This document shows, in pieces, positions 53,735-61,989 of a stretch of 64,000 nucleotides of DNA. Each line of letters begins with the position of its first letter. Positions within the stretch are counted from its first letter, which is position 1. The position numbers were made by a program, and so were the translations under genes. The stretch lies in the NCBI RefSeq assembly GCF_014205165.1, contig NZ_JACHMZ010000001.1:5686501-5750500 (forward strand), read 5' to 3'. The notes below the pieces were generated by a model that did no database searches, was not told where the DNA came from, and worked only from the letters and a program-made list of their open reading frames with translations. The stretch comes from Micromonospora carbonacea (lineage in GTDB: Bacteria > Actinomycetota > Actinomycetes > Mycobacteriales > Micromonosporaceae).

Positions 53735-56700
53735 AGAGGTACGACGCAGGGCCGGTCATGGCCGGCCTGAAAGACTTCCAGCGCGCCACCGTCGCGCATG
53801 TCGTCGACCGGTACTTCGGTGCCGACCCGACCCGCCGGTTCCTCGTCGCCGACGAGACCGGACTCGGCAAGAGCGTCGTCGCCCGGGGCGTCATCGCCCA
53901 AACCCTGCAACGGCTGCAGGACGACGACAGCGTGGAACGGGTAGACGTCATCTACGTCTGCTCCAACCAGGACGTCGCCCGGCAGAACATCGACCGGCTG
54001 CGGGTCACCGCCGACAAGACCGTCACCCTGTCCAGCCGGCTCACCCTGCTCGCCAAGCACGCACACAAGCTCAACGCGGCGACCGCCACCACCGGCAAGC
54101 CGATCAATCTGATCGCGTTCACCCCGGGCACCTCCTTCGACCAGGGCTGGCGGACCGGCGCCGTGGAGGAGCGGGCGCTGATCTTCCTGCTCCTCGAACA
54201 GGCCCACTCGTGGGGCGGCTGGCGCTCCCGAGCAGCGCTGCGCGCGTTGCAGGCGACCGTCGCCACCCCTGAGAAGTTCGAGGATCAGTGCAACAGGCTC
54301 TGGGAGCAGCTCCAAGGAGAAGTCGACCCGACGATCGCCGAGGGATTCCTGCGTCGTGCCCGCCACGGCGGCCTGCTCGACGAGTTCGACGCGCTACTCG
54401 ACGGCATCGGTCGACGCCGCGCCCTGCCCGACGCGCTGCGGGAGAAGACCCGCAAGCTCACCGGTGCCCTGCGAACGGCGCTGGCCACCGCCGGTGTCGA
54501 GGTCCTCGACCCGGACCTGGTCATCCTCGACGAGTTCCAGCGCTTCCGGGAACTCCTCGACCCGAACGGTGGCGACAGCGCCGAACTCGCCCGGCACCTG
54601 TTCGACCATCGAGCCGCCCGGGTGCTGCTGCTGTCGGCCACCCCATACAAACCGTTCACCTTCGCCGAGGAAGCCGGCGCAGGCGAGGACCACTACCGCG
54701 ACTTCCGGCAGGTCCTGCGCTTCCTCACCGACGACGAGTGCTGGCACGCCGACGTGACGAAGACCTTCGAGGCGTACCGGGACGCCCTGGTCCGCGGCGA
54801 ACCCTGCGGCGACCTGCGCGGCCGGCTGCGCGCCCTGTTGTTGCGGGTCATGTGCCGCACCGAACGGCCCTCGCTGGGCCAGGACGGGATGCTGAGTGAA
54901 CACCTCGACCTCGCCGACGACCTCGACACCCGTGACGTGCGCGGCTACGTGGCGATGCGTCGGGTCGCCGACGCCGTCGGCGCACGGATGTCGGTCGAGT
55001 ACTGGAAGTCCGCCCCCTACTTCCTGAACTTCCTCGACGGCTACCAACTCGGCGACAAGGTCCGAAAAGCACTCGACGGCAAGCCGGACCCCGACGTCAC
55101 CGCGCTGCTGGCCACCGCGCAACTGCTCGACGCCGACACGATCGACCGACGAGAACCCGTCGATCTCGGCAACGGCCGGCTACGGCGACTCGCCGCGGAC
55201 ACCGTCGACCGGGGCTGGTGGCAACTGCTGTGGCTGCCCCCATCCCTGCCGTACCACACGCTCGACGAACCGTTCGCCACCGCGGCGGCCGAAGGCATCA
55301 CCAAGCGGCTGTTGTTCTCCTCCTGGAACGCCACCCCCACCGCGGTGGCCGGACTACTCAGCTACGAGGCCGAACGCCGGCTCGGCGGCCATGGGGAGGG
55401 ACACCGGCACCTCGACTACCGCACCGAGAACAACCGCCCAGCGGCCATGAGCGCCCTGGCACTCTTCTGGCCCCATCCCGCCCTGGCCACACTGTGCGAC
55501 CCGCTGGCCCTGGCCCGGCAGCGACCGGACGAGACCGCGCCGCTGGCCGTGTTCGAACGCGAGGTGCGGGAGCGGCTGCTCGCTCGTGCTTCCACCGATA
55601 CGGCGGTCACCGAAGCGACCCCAGCCGAGCCGTGGGAACTGGTCTTCCGGTGGCCCGGCGCCGACCCCGGCTGCGACGACGCCGCTGCCGCCCTGGGTAC
55701 CTCCGCCGACGAGGACGCAACGGCCACCGGCCTGGACCGACACGTGGAGCGAGCCCGGGAGCTCGCCAGCAACCCCCGCTACCCGGCAGCGGACCATCTC
55801 CACGGTCTGCTCGGCAGCGTCGCGGCGATCGGCATGCACGCGCCGGGCAACATCGCCTGGCGGGCACTGTCCCGACTGATCCACCCCGACGACGCGGTCA
55901 CACCAGTCGGGCACTGGCGCGCCGCGGCGGTACTGGCCAACGGACTGCGGTCCCTGTTCAACCGGCCTGAATCCGCCCAACTGCTCGACAGCCTGTCCAT
56001 GGGCCCGGTCTACTGGCAGGCGGTACTGCGCTACTGCGCCGCCGGTGATCTACAGGCCGTCCTCGACGAGCACCTGCACACCCTACGCAGCGGCACCGCC
56101 GACACCCGCCTCGACGACGAGAACCTCTACCGGCTCGCCGACGAGGCGCGGCAAGCGATCGCCAGCCGACCGTCAACCTACGAAGCCTTCAACCCGCACC
56201 ACCCCGCCGAGCGGATCAAACTGCCCGGCCGGTTCGCGCTGCGCTACGGCGGCCGCGGCGAAGAACAAACCCAGGCAGACCGCAAAGCAGTCGTACGCCG
56301 AGCCTTCAACAGCCCCTTCTGGCCGTTCATCGTCGCCACCACCAGCGCCGGCCAGGAAGGCATCGACTTCCACCAGTGGTGCTCCGCCGTCGTGCACTGG
56401 AACACCCCCGCCAACCCCGTCGACTTCGAACAACGCGAAGGCCGAGTCCACCGCTTCGGCGGACACGCCGTACGCCGCAACGTCGCCGCCGCACACCGTG
56501 CGGAGGCCCTGCGCTCGCCCGAACCGGACGTGTGGAAAGCCCTCTACGACGCGGCACGAGCAGAATCCGGGGAACTGGGCGACTTCGCGCCGTACTGGGT
56601 GTTTCCCGGGCCGGCGAAGATCGAACGACACGTCCTGCCCTACCCACTCAGCCGCGACCAGGCAAAACTCGACCGGCTCAAGTCGGACCTGGCGACATAC

Positions 56701-56826
56701 CGACTGGCGTTCGGCCAACCACGGCAGGAAGACCTGCTGAACCTGCTCCGACGACGCACCACTGACCCGGCCGGAGCACCCGACATCCTGGACCTGCGAC
56801 CGGCTGTGGAAAGGAAACCTGAGTGA
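53731..56826 (+). CDS. Large SNF2-type DEAD/DEAH helicase, fourth gene of defence-like operon
   Basis: A 1031-residue superfamily 2 helicase. Motif I is ADETGLGKSVVA near 52, motif II LVILDEFQRF near 270, motif III LLSATPYK near 308. The C-terminal RecA domain ends with TSAGQEGIDFHQWCSAVVHW near 880 and the arginine-finger motif QREGRVHRFGGH near 910. About 500 residues lie between the two RecA domains, a large insertion as in other defence helicases. It probably translocates on DNA and delivers it to the PLD-fold partner. GTG at 53731 overlaps the PLD stop. Downstream is a decayed small gene and then IS elements, so the 3' end of the operon has been damaged. Confidence 0.85.
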   Translation: MKRYDAGPVMAGLKDFQRATVAHVVDRYFGADPTRRFLVADETGLGKSVVARGVIAQTLQRLQDDDSVERVDVIYVCSNQDVARQNIDRLRVTADKTVTLSSRLTLLAKHAHKLNAATATTGKPINLIAFTPGTSFDQGWRTGAVEERALIFLLLEQAHSWGGWRSRAALRALQATVATPEKFEDQCNRLWEQLQGEVDPTIAEGFLRRARHGGLLDEFDALLDGIGRRRALPDALREKTRKLTGALRTALATAGVEVLDPDLVILDEFQRFRELLDPNGGDSAELARHLFDHRAARVLLLSATPYKPFTFAEEAGAGEDHYRDFRQVLRFLTDDECWHADVTKTFEAYRDALVRGEPCGDLRGRLRALLLRVMCRTERPSLGQDGMLSEHLDLADDLDTRDVRGYVAMRRVADAVGARMSVEYWKSAPYFLNFLDGYQLGDKVRKALDGKPDPDVTALLATAQLLDADTIDRREPVDLGNGRLRRLAADTVDRGWWQLLWLPPSLPYHTLDEPFATAAAEGITKRLLFSSWNATPTAVAGLLSYEAERRLGGHGEGHRHLDYRTENNRPAAMSALALFWPHPALATLCDPLALARQRPDETAPLAVFEREVRERLLARASTDTAVTEATPAEPWELVFRWPGADPGCDDAAAALGTSADEDATATGLDRHVERARELASNPRYPAADHLHGLLGSVAAIGMHAPGNIAWRALSRLIHPDDAVTPVGHWRAAAVLANGLRSLFNRPESAQLLDSLSMGPVYWQAVLRYCAAGDLQAVLDEHLHTLRSGTADTRLDDENLYRLADEARQAIASRPSTYEAFNPHHPAERIKLPGRFALRYGGRGEEQTQADRKAVVRRAFNSPFWPFIVATTSAGQEGIDFHQWCSAVVHWNTPANPVDFEQREGRVHRFGGHAVRRNVAAAHRAEALRSPEPDVWKALYDAARAESGELGDFAPYWVFPGPAKIERHVLPYPLSRDQAKLDRLKSDLATYRLAFGQPRQEDLLNLLRRRTTDPAGAPDILDLRPAVERKPE

Positions 56827-57136
56827 CAGACCAGCAGCCTGGCAGCTCATCCTCACCGCAGCCCGCCAACTGGCGAACCGCGAGCCCACCTTCAGCCGAA
56901 CGGAGCTGATCACTCAGGTCCAACGATTCGAGCCGACGCGGCGTTCCGATCATCCAAGGAATGACCCGGGACACCACCGGCGGCCCACCAAGCCCGTGCG
57001 GAACCCCGCTCATCCGCCTCAGCCAAGGTCAGTACACGCTCGAGCGCAACAGCCAACGACCCCCTTCCCCCGCACCTCAGCAGCCAGCGGTCCCGGCCGA
57101 ACGCCCACAAGGGCACCTCTTCGGATTTCCGGTACG
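56823..57136 (+). pseudogene. Decayed small gene at the end of the defence-like operon
   Basis: A gene of about 100 codons is readable only across frames. GTG at 56823 overlaps the helicase stop and gives VTDQQ; then another frame reads WQLILTAARQLANREPTFSR and ELITQVQRFEPTR; then a third reads VPIIQGMTRDTTGGPP and LIRLSQGQYTLERNSQ, ending at TGA near 57136. The combined sequence looks like a small winged-helix-like domain found beside defence and restriction genes (DUF7669 type, from memory). At least two frameshifts break it. It was probably the fifth gene of the operon and its loss may have disabled the system. Confidence 0.55.
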
Positions 57137-57251
57137 GTGAAGCCGATCATGCCGTCGCCGGAGCTGGTTTCCCTTTTGTGGCATGAGATCTCGCGGTTGC
57201 GTCCACGGAAGTGGTGTACGACTTGCCCGTGTTGGGCGTGTTGCGTAGATG

Positions 57252-58588
57252 AGAGACGGCCATCGCGTCGATCCTTCAAGACGACCAAGTCAGAGAAGGA
57301 AGAGAGAACGCGATGGCCGCTTCAGAGAGTGTGAACCCCGTTGACCTGCTGCGCGAGCAGATCGAGGGCGCGTCGCCGGACGTGTTGCAGGCGATGATCA
57401 AAACGTTCGCGCAGGCGGTGATGTCCGCCGAGGCCGACGCGATCTGCGGCGCCGGTTACGGACAGCGCAGCGACGAGCGGGTCAACTCCCGCAACGGCTA
57501 CCGGCCTCGGGAGTGGGACACCCGGGCCGGCACGATCGACCTGGCGATCCCGAAGCTGCGGCAGGGCTCCTACTTCCCGGACTGGCTGCTGACGCACCGG
57601 CGGCGGGCCGAGCAGGCCCTGGTCTCAGTGGTCGCCACGAGCTATCTGCTCGGGGTGTCGACGCGGCGGGTGGAGAAGCTGGTCGAGCAGCTCGGGATCC
57701 GGCAGCTGTCGAAGTCGCAGGTCTCGGAGATGGCCGCCCACCTGGACGCCCAAGTCGAGGCGTTCCGCAACCGGCCCCTCGACGCCGCCCACTACACGTT
57801 CGTGTGGACCGACGCGTTGACGATGAAGGTCCGCGAGCACGGCCGCACCGTCAACGTCCACGCTCTGGTCGCCGTCGGGGTCAACGCCGACGGCCAACGT
57901 GAAGTCCTCGGCGTCGACGTCGCCTCGGACGAAGACGGGGCCGGATGGCTGGCATTCCTGCGGTCCCTGACGGCCCGCGGACTGTCCGGCGTCCAGCTCG
58001 TCATCTCCGACGCCCATCGCGGCCTCGTCGCAGCGATCGGCGCCGCGCTGCCCGGCGCCGCCTGGCAACGATGCCGCACCCACTACTTGCGCAACCTGCT
58101 CACGAAGGTCCCCAGATCGGCGCAGCCGTGGATCGCCACCCTCGTCCGCACGATCTTCGACCAGCCCGACGCCGACGCCGTCCACGCCCAGTTCCGGCGG
58201 GTCGTCGCCACGATCGAAGCGAAGTTCCCCGCTGCGGCCGAACACCTCGACGCCGCCCGCGACGACCTGCTCGCCTTCACCGGCTTCCCCCGCGAGATCT
58301 GGCGCCAGATCTGGTCCAACAATCCCCAGGAGCGGTTGAACAAGGAGATCCGCCGCCGCACCGACGTCGTCGGCATCTTTCCCAACCGGGCGGCGATCAT
58401 CAGACTCGTCGGCGCGGTCCTGGCCGAGCAGACCGACGAGTGGACCGAAAGACGCCGCTACATGGGCCTGGAACTCCTCGCCAAAGCCCGCCTGATCACC
58501 GTCGACACCCGCCAACACGACACCGACCAGCCCAACGCAGCACCAATCGCCGCATAGCATCAGACCGGATCACGCGATGGCCGTCTCT
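57252..58588 (+). mobile_element. IS256-family insertion sequence, complete
   Basis: The element is bounded by a perfect 16-base inverted repeat: AGAGACGGCCATCGCG at 57252-57267 and its complement at 58573-58588. Imperfect matching continues inward. It contains one full-length transposase gene. No target-site duplication is visible at the two borders, which suggests rearrangement after insertion, possibly with the adjacent IS3-type element 20 bp to the right. Confidence 0.85.
57313..58557 (+). CDS. IS256-family (Mutator-type) transposase
   Basis: A 414-residue transposase, full length for the family and with no frameshift. The DDE triad can be placed: Asp in YTFVWTDALTMKV near 162, Asp in LVISDAHRG near 235, and Glu in SNNPQERLNKEIRRR near 340. 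The N-terminal NSRNGYRPREW and PKLRQGSYFPDW segments are typical. ATG at 57313 has GGAAGAGAG just upstream. It catalyses movement of the surrounding element and looks active. Confidence 0.93.
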   Translation: MAASESVNPVDLLREQIEGASPDVLQAMIKTFAQAVMSAEADAICGAGYGQRSDERVNSRNGYRPREWDTRAGTIDLAIPKLRQGSYFPDWLLTHRRRAEQALVSVVATSYLLGVSTRRVEKLVEQLGIRQLSKSQVSEMAAHLDAQVEAFRNRPLDAAHYTFVWTDALTMKVREHGRTVNVHALVAVGVNADGQREVLGVDVASDEDGAGWLAFLRSLTARGLSGVQLVISDAHRGLVAAIGAALPGAAWQRCRTHYLRNLLTKVPRSAQPWIATLVRTIFDQPDADAVHAQFRRVVATIEAKFPAAAEHLDAARDDLLAFTGFPREIWRQIWSNNPQERLNKEIRRRTDVVGIFPNRAAIIRLVGAVLAEQTDEWTERRRYMGLELLAKARLITVDTRQHDTDQPNAAPIAA

Positions 58589-59466
58589 TACACCACCAGC
58601 GCGGACGTGACCTGACTGGCCGGTGGGGTCATGATGGTCTCGTACTCGATAGGGGTCAACCGGGACAGGGATCGTTGGCGTCGTCGGCGATGGTAGGTCC
58701 GTTCGATCCAGGTCACGATCGCGGTCCCGAGCTGCTGCCGGGTCGTCCAGGTTCGGCGGTCGAGGACGTTGTTCTGCAGCAGGCCGAAGAACGATTCCAT
58801 GGCGGCGTTGTCGCCGGCGGCGCCGACTCTGCCCATCGACCCGGTCACGTCGTGCTGGTTTAGGGCGTGGACGAATTTTCGGCTGCGAAATTGCGACCCG
58901 CGGTCGGTGTGCAGCACGCAGCCGGCCACGTCACCACGGCGGGCTGCGGCGTTGTGCAACGCGGTGACGGCCAGGCGGGACTTCATCCGTGAGTCGATGG
59001 AGTAGCCGACGATCCGGTTCGACCACACGTCCTTGATCGCGCACAGGTAGAGCTTGCCCTCACCCGTGCGGTGCTCGGTGATGTCGGCCAGCCACAACCG
59101 GTTCGGGCCGTCGGCGGTGAAGTCTCGCTTGACGAGGTCGTCGTGAACCGGTGGACCGGCCTTGCCACCCTTGCCGGGCTTCCTGCGCTTGCTGAAGGCG
59201 CTCCACCAGCCGTTGTCCGAGCAGATCTTCCATCCGGTGCGCTCTGCCATCGGCTCTCCGGCGGCGCGGGCCTCATCGATCAGGAACCGGTAGCCGAACT
59301 CCGGGTCATCGCGGTGGGCGTCGACCAGGGCATTCGCGCGGTAAGCAGCGACGAGTTCGGCGTCGCGGACAGGCCGGGCGAGCCACCGGTAGTAGGGCTG
59401 ACGAGCGATGTTCAGCACCCGGCACGTCACCGCGACGGGGATCCCGTCGGCGGCCAGCTCGCTCAC
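58588..59466 (-). CDS. IS3-family transposase OrfB
   Basis: A 292-residue integrase-core transposase. DDE residues: Asp in LWLADITEH near 127, Asp in LHTDRGSQF near 192, Glu in NAAMESFFG near 228. It overlaps orfA by four bases and is normally made as an OrfAB fusion through -1 frameshifting at A-AAA-AGG (near 59480). Read in the -1 frame the join gives KRLYPLVSELAADG, a typical fusion sequence. Its stop codon (58588-58590) lies outside the IS3 end and overlaps the outermost base of the IS256 inverted repeat, so its last residues come from flanking DNA. Confidence 0.9.
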   Translation of the reverse strand: MSELAADGIPVAVTCRVLNIARQPYYRWLARPVRDAELVAAYRANALVDAHRDDPEFGYRFLIDEARAAGEPMAERTGWKICSDNGWWSAFSKRRKPGKGGKAGPPVHDDLVKRDFTADGPNRLWLADITEHRTGEGKLYLCAIKDVWSNRIVGYSIDSRMKSRLAVTALHNAAARRGDVAGCVLHTDRGSQFRSRKFVHALNQHDVTGSMGRVGAAGDNAAMESFFGLLQNNVLDRRTWTTRQQLGTAIVTWIERTYHRRRRQRSLSRLTPIEYETIMTPPASQVTSALVV

Positions 59467-59819
59467 GAGCGGGTAGAGCCTTTTCCCGGCAGATGCGCCT
59501 GCGACAAGTACGCCGCGGCCCGCCGCAGGACCTCGTTCTCCTGCTCCAACAACCGGATCCGCTTGCGGGCCTCGCGCAGCTCGGCTGACTCGCCACCGGT
59601 CGTGCCGGGCTTCGCGCCAGCATCAACGTCGGCTTGGCGCAGCCACTTGAACAACGTCATCGGGTGGACCCCGAAGTCCTTCGCGATCTGCTCGACCGTC
59701 ACACCTGGCTCGCGGTCGCGGGCCACCCGCACGACGTCATCACGGAACTCACGAGGGTAAGGCTTGGGCACAGCGACATCCTTCCAGCCCGCCACCAGGG
59801 CAAGCCATCTCAGATGTCA
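58608..59819 (-). mobile_element. IS3-family insertion sequence (ends approximate)
   Basis: The element carries orfA and orfB on the minus strand. Imperfect terminal similarity (TGACCTGAC at 58608 on the plus strand and TGACATCTGAG reading inward from 59819 on the minus strand) gives approximate ends. No 3-4-base target duplication was found. Its right end lies within a DUF2326 gene whose 5' part is missing, so it truncated that gene or joined it by deletion. Confidence 0.65.
59463..59795 (-). CDS. IS3-family transposase OrfA
   Basis: A 110-residue DNA-binding subunit. The helix-turn-helix (GVTVEQIAKDFGVHPMTLFK, about 30-50) is followed by a leucine-zipper-like coiled coil (ELREARKRIRLLEQENEVLR, about 72-91), the standard OrfA layout. 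The slippery run GGAAAAGG near 59480 lies just before its stop and lets ribosomes enter orfB. Confidence 0.9.
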   Translation of the reverse strand: MAGWKDVAVPKPYPREFRDDVVRVARDREPGVTVEQIAKDFGVHPMTLFKWLRQADVDAGAKPGTTGGESAELREARKRIRLLEQENEVLRRAAAYLSQAHLPGKGSTRS

Positions 59820-59823
59820 CCTA

Positions 59824-61267
59824 CCGGTGCAGCAGACCCGCAGGAGTTGGCTCAGACCAACTTGACCTCGGCGACGGCCAGGTCACGCTGCCCGAGTGGC
59901 AGACACTGATCGAACGAGATCTTTTCAACCTTCCGGCCGAACACCCGGGCATCACCGGCCGCAGCCTCTTTAGCTTCCTCATGCGAAGAGTCGGCTCACA
60001 CGCCTTCAACGAGGCCACCCGCAGCTTCGCCCGCCAGGCGAACGCCGAAGCGGCCACATCGCTGGCGTACCTACTAGGGCTGGACTGGCGGCTCGCCGAT
60101 CGCTACCGCGAGCTACAGGCCCGCGAAGCCGTCAGCAAGCAACTCCGTAAAGCCGCCTCCGATCCGGTTCTTGGACGAATCATCGGTCAGACCGCAGAGC
60201 TCCGAGGCCAGATCGCCATCGCGGAACACCGTGTCGCGGAGATCCAACGACGGATCGAAAACTTCCGGGTAGTCCCGGAGTACGACAACCTCCGCGCCCA
60301 AGCCGACCAGACCGACCAGCGCATCCGCCAGCTTCGCAACGACGACGTCATCGACCGGCGCAACCTCGCCGACCTGGAACGGGCCGTCGACGAAACCGTA
60401 GACCCCGACCTCGCCTACCTCGAAACAGCCTACGCAGAACTCGGCGTGGTGCTCGGTGACCAGGTGCGTCGAAGCTTCGACGACGTACGGGCGTTCCACG
60501 GATCCGTTGTCCGTAACCGGCGCCAGCACCTGGACGAAGAGGCCTCGGCGATCAGATCACGCCTCCAGGAACGCGAGGCCGAGCGAGAACAACTCGGTGA
60601 CCGACTCGCTGCAACCCTGCGCACCCTGAACGAAGGTGGCGCACTAGACGCGCTAACCACCCTTCAACAGATCCTGGCTCAGGAGCAGGCACAACTCGGA
60701 GCTCTCCGGCACCGCTTCGACGCCGCACAGGCGCTCGAATCAAACCGTCGCGAGATCAAGCAACAGCGCGTCGGTCTCCAACAGGAGATGGAAAGTGACA
60801 TCGAAGAGCGGCGGTCAATCGTCAATGATGCGGTCATCCTTTTCGCCCAGTACGCCCAAGCCCTCTATGGCGCCAACCGCGAGGCATACCTCCGTATCGG
60901 TCCAGGCGAAACCAGCCTGAAGATCGAGACGCACATCGCGAGCGACAACAGCGGCGGCATCGGCAACATGGTCATCTTCTGTTTCGACCTCACCGTCGCC
61001 GTCCTAGCGCACCGAAGCGGGCGAGCACCGGACTTCTTCGTCCACGATAGCCATCTCTATGACGGCGTCGACGAACGCCAACTCGCCCGCGCCCTCACCC
61101 TCGCAGCAGAGGTGAGTCGCCAAGAAGGACTCCAGTACATCGTCACACTGAACTCCGACGAACTTGACAAAGCCATTCGCCGCGGCTTCGACCCAGCCGG
61201 CCATGTCCTCGAACAACGGCTCACCGACAGCTTCGATGAAGGTGGGCTTTTCGGATTCCGTTTCTAA
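59824..61267 (+). pseudogene. DUF2326-family SMC-like ATPase, 5'-truncated by IS3
   Basis: The frame is open from the IS3 border: DQLDLGDGQVTLPEWQTLIE, then SLAYLLGLDW near residue 80 and a long coiled coil (about 90-330, rich in Glu, Arg, Gln, Leu), then the ATPase C-terminal lobe with SGGIGNMVIFCFDLT and FFVHDSHLYDGVDERQ (signature and Walker B/D-loop equivalents), ending GLFGFRF. The N-terminal Walker A lobe is missing because the gene begins at the IS3 element. An ATG at 59981 could start a shorter product but it would not bind ATP. Proteins of this family are the SMC-like ATPases of ABC-three-component-type defence modules (from memory). No partner gene is recognisable next to it. Confidence 0.8.
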
Positions 61268-61293
61268 AACGGAATCGTGGCCGCAAGGAGGAG

Positions 61294-61761
61294 GTGTCGA
61301 GCGTCGAGCTTGTAGCACTGGTCCCGACCCGTGATCACCGGCTGGCGGCCCGGAGCAAGAACTACCGGTACTCGACGAACCTGCAGGTCACCATCGATGC
61401 CAGCACCCGTCTGGTCATCGCCGTCGGCGACCCGCAGCCGGGCAACCGCAACGACACCATCGTCTACCGCACCTCGGGCATCGCCGAGAAGCTGGACGGG
61501 TGGCCAGTAATGGCCGACGGCGGCTACCGCGGCAACCACGAGGGGATCATGCCGTACCGCAAGCCCACCGACGGCAGCGATCTGCTCGCGCGGAAGGAAG
61601 CCCTCAACGTCGAGTACCGCACCGTCCGAGCAGGGGTCGGACACGCCCTGACCAGGATGAAGTGCTTCAAGATCCTGCGCGACTACCGCCGCGCCGCCCA
61701 CACATTGGCCGACGCCGCTTCCGGCATCGCCAACCTCCACAACATCATCCTGGCCGGCTGA
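61294..61761 (+). pseudogene. IS5-family transposase C-terminal remnant
   Basis: This is the C-terminal part of an IS5-type DDE transposase (DDE_Tnp_4 group): ARSKNYRYSTNLQVTIDA, then VIAVGDPQPGNRNDTIVYR, VMADGGYRGN with the second catalytic Asp, YRKPTDGSDLLARKEALN, and KILRDYRRAAHTLADAASGI. The N-terminal half is missing. The third catalytic residue is lost: relatives have VEHALxRMK, here it reads VGHALTRMK. It begins 26 bp after the DUF2326 stop. The 228 bases to the next gene hold nothing recognisable. Confidence 0.8.
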
Positions 61762-61989
61762 CCGCAGGTCGATCCCGGGCAACGCCTTCACCCAGTTGCG
61801 AGACATCCCCCTTACGGGGAGTTATTTGTACAGTCCCCGCCGGCGCATCCCAAGCCTGAACACCGCCGATGGCAGCCGGCCTGAGATCCTCCTGTGCGGC
61901 AGCGGTGGGCCTGCGGCGGCGCGGTGAGCACGGTCAACACCTGCGTTGGGACGATGGACCTGACCCGAGTTGCCGGTTGTTCCGACGCG

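Noticed and set aside
59981..61267. Intact 428-residue gene starting at ATG 59981
   Set aside because: Family-like sequence continues in frame upstream to the IS border, and the ATP-binding lobe is absent, so it is a truncated gene.
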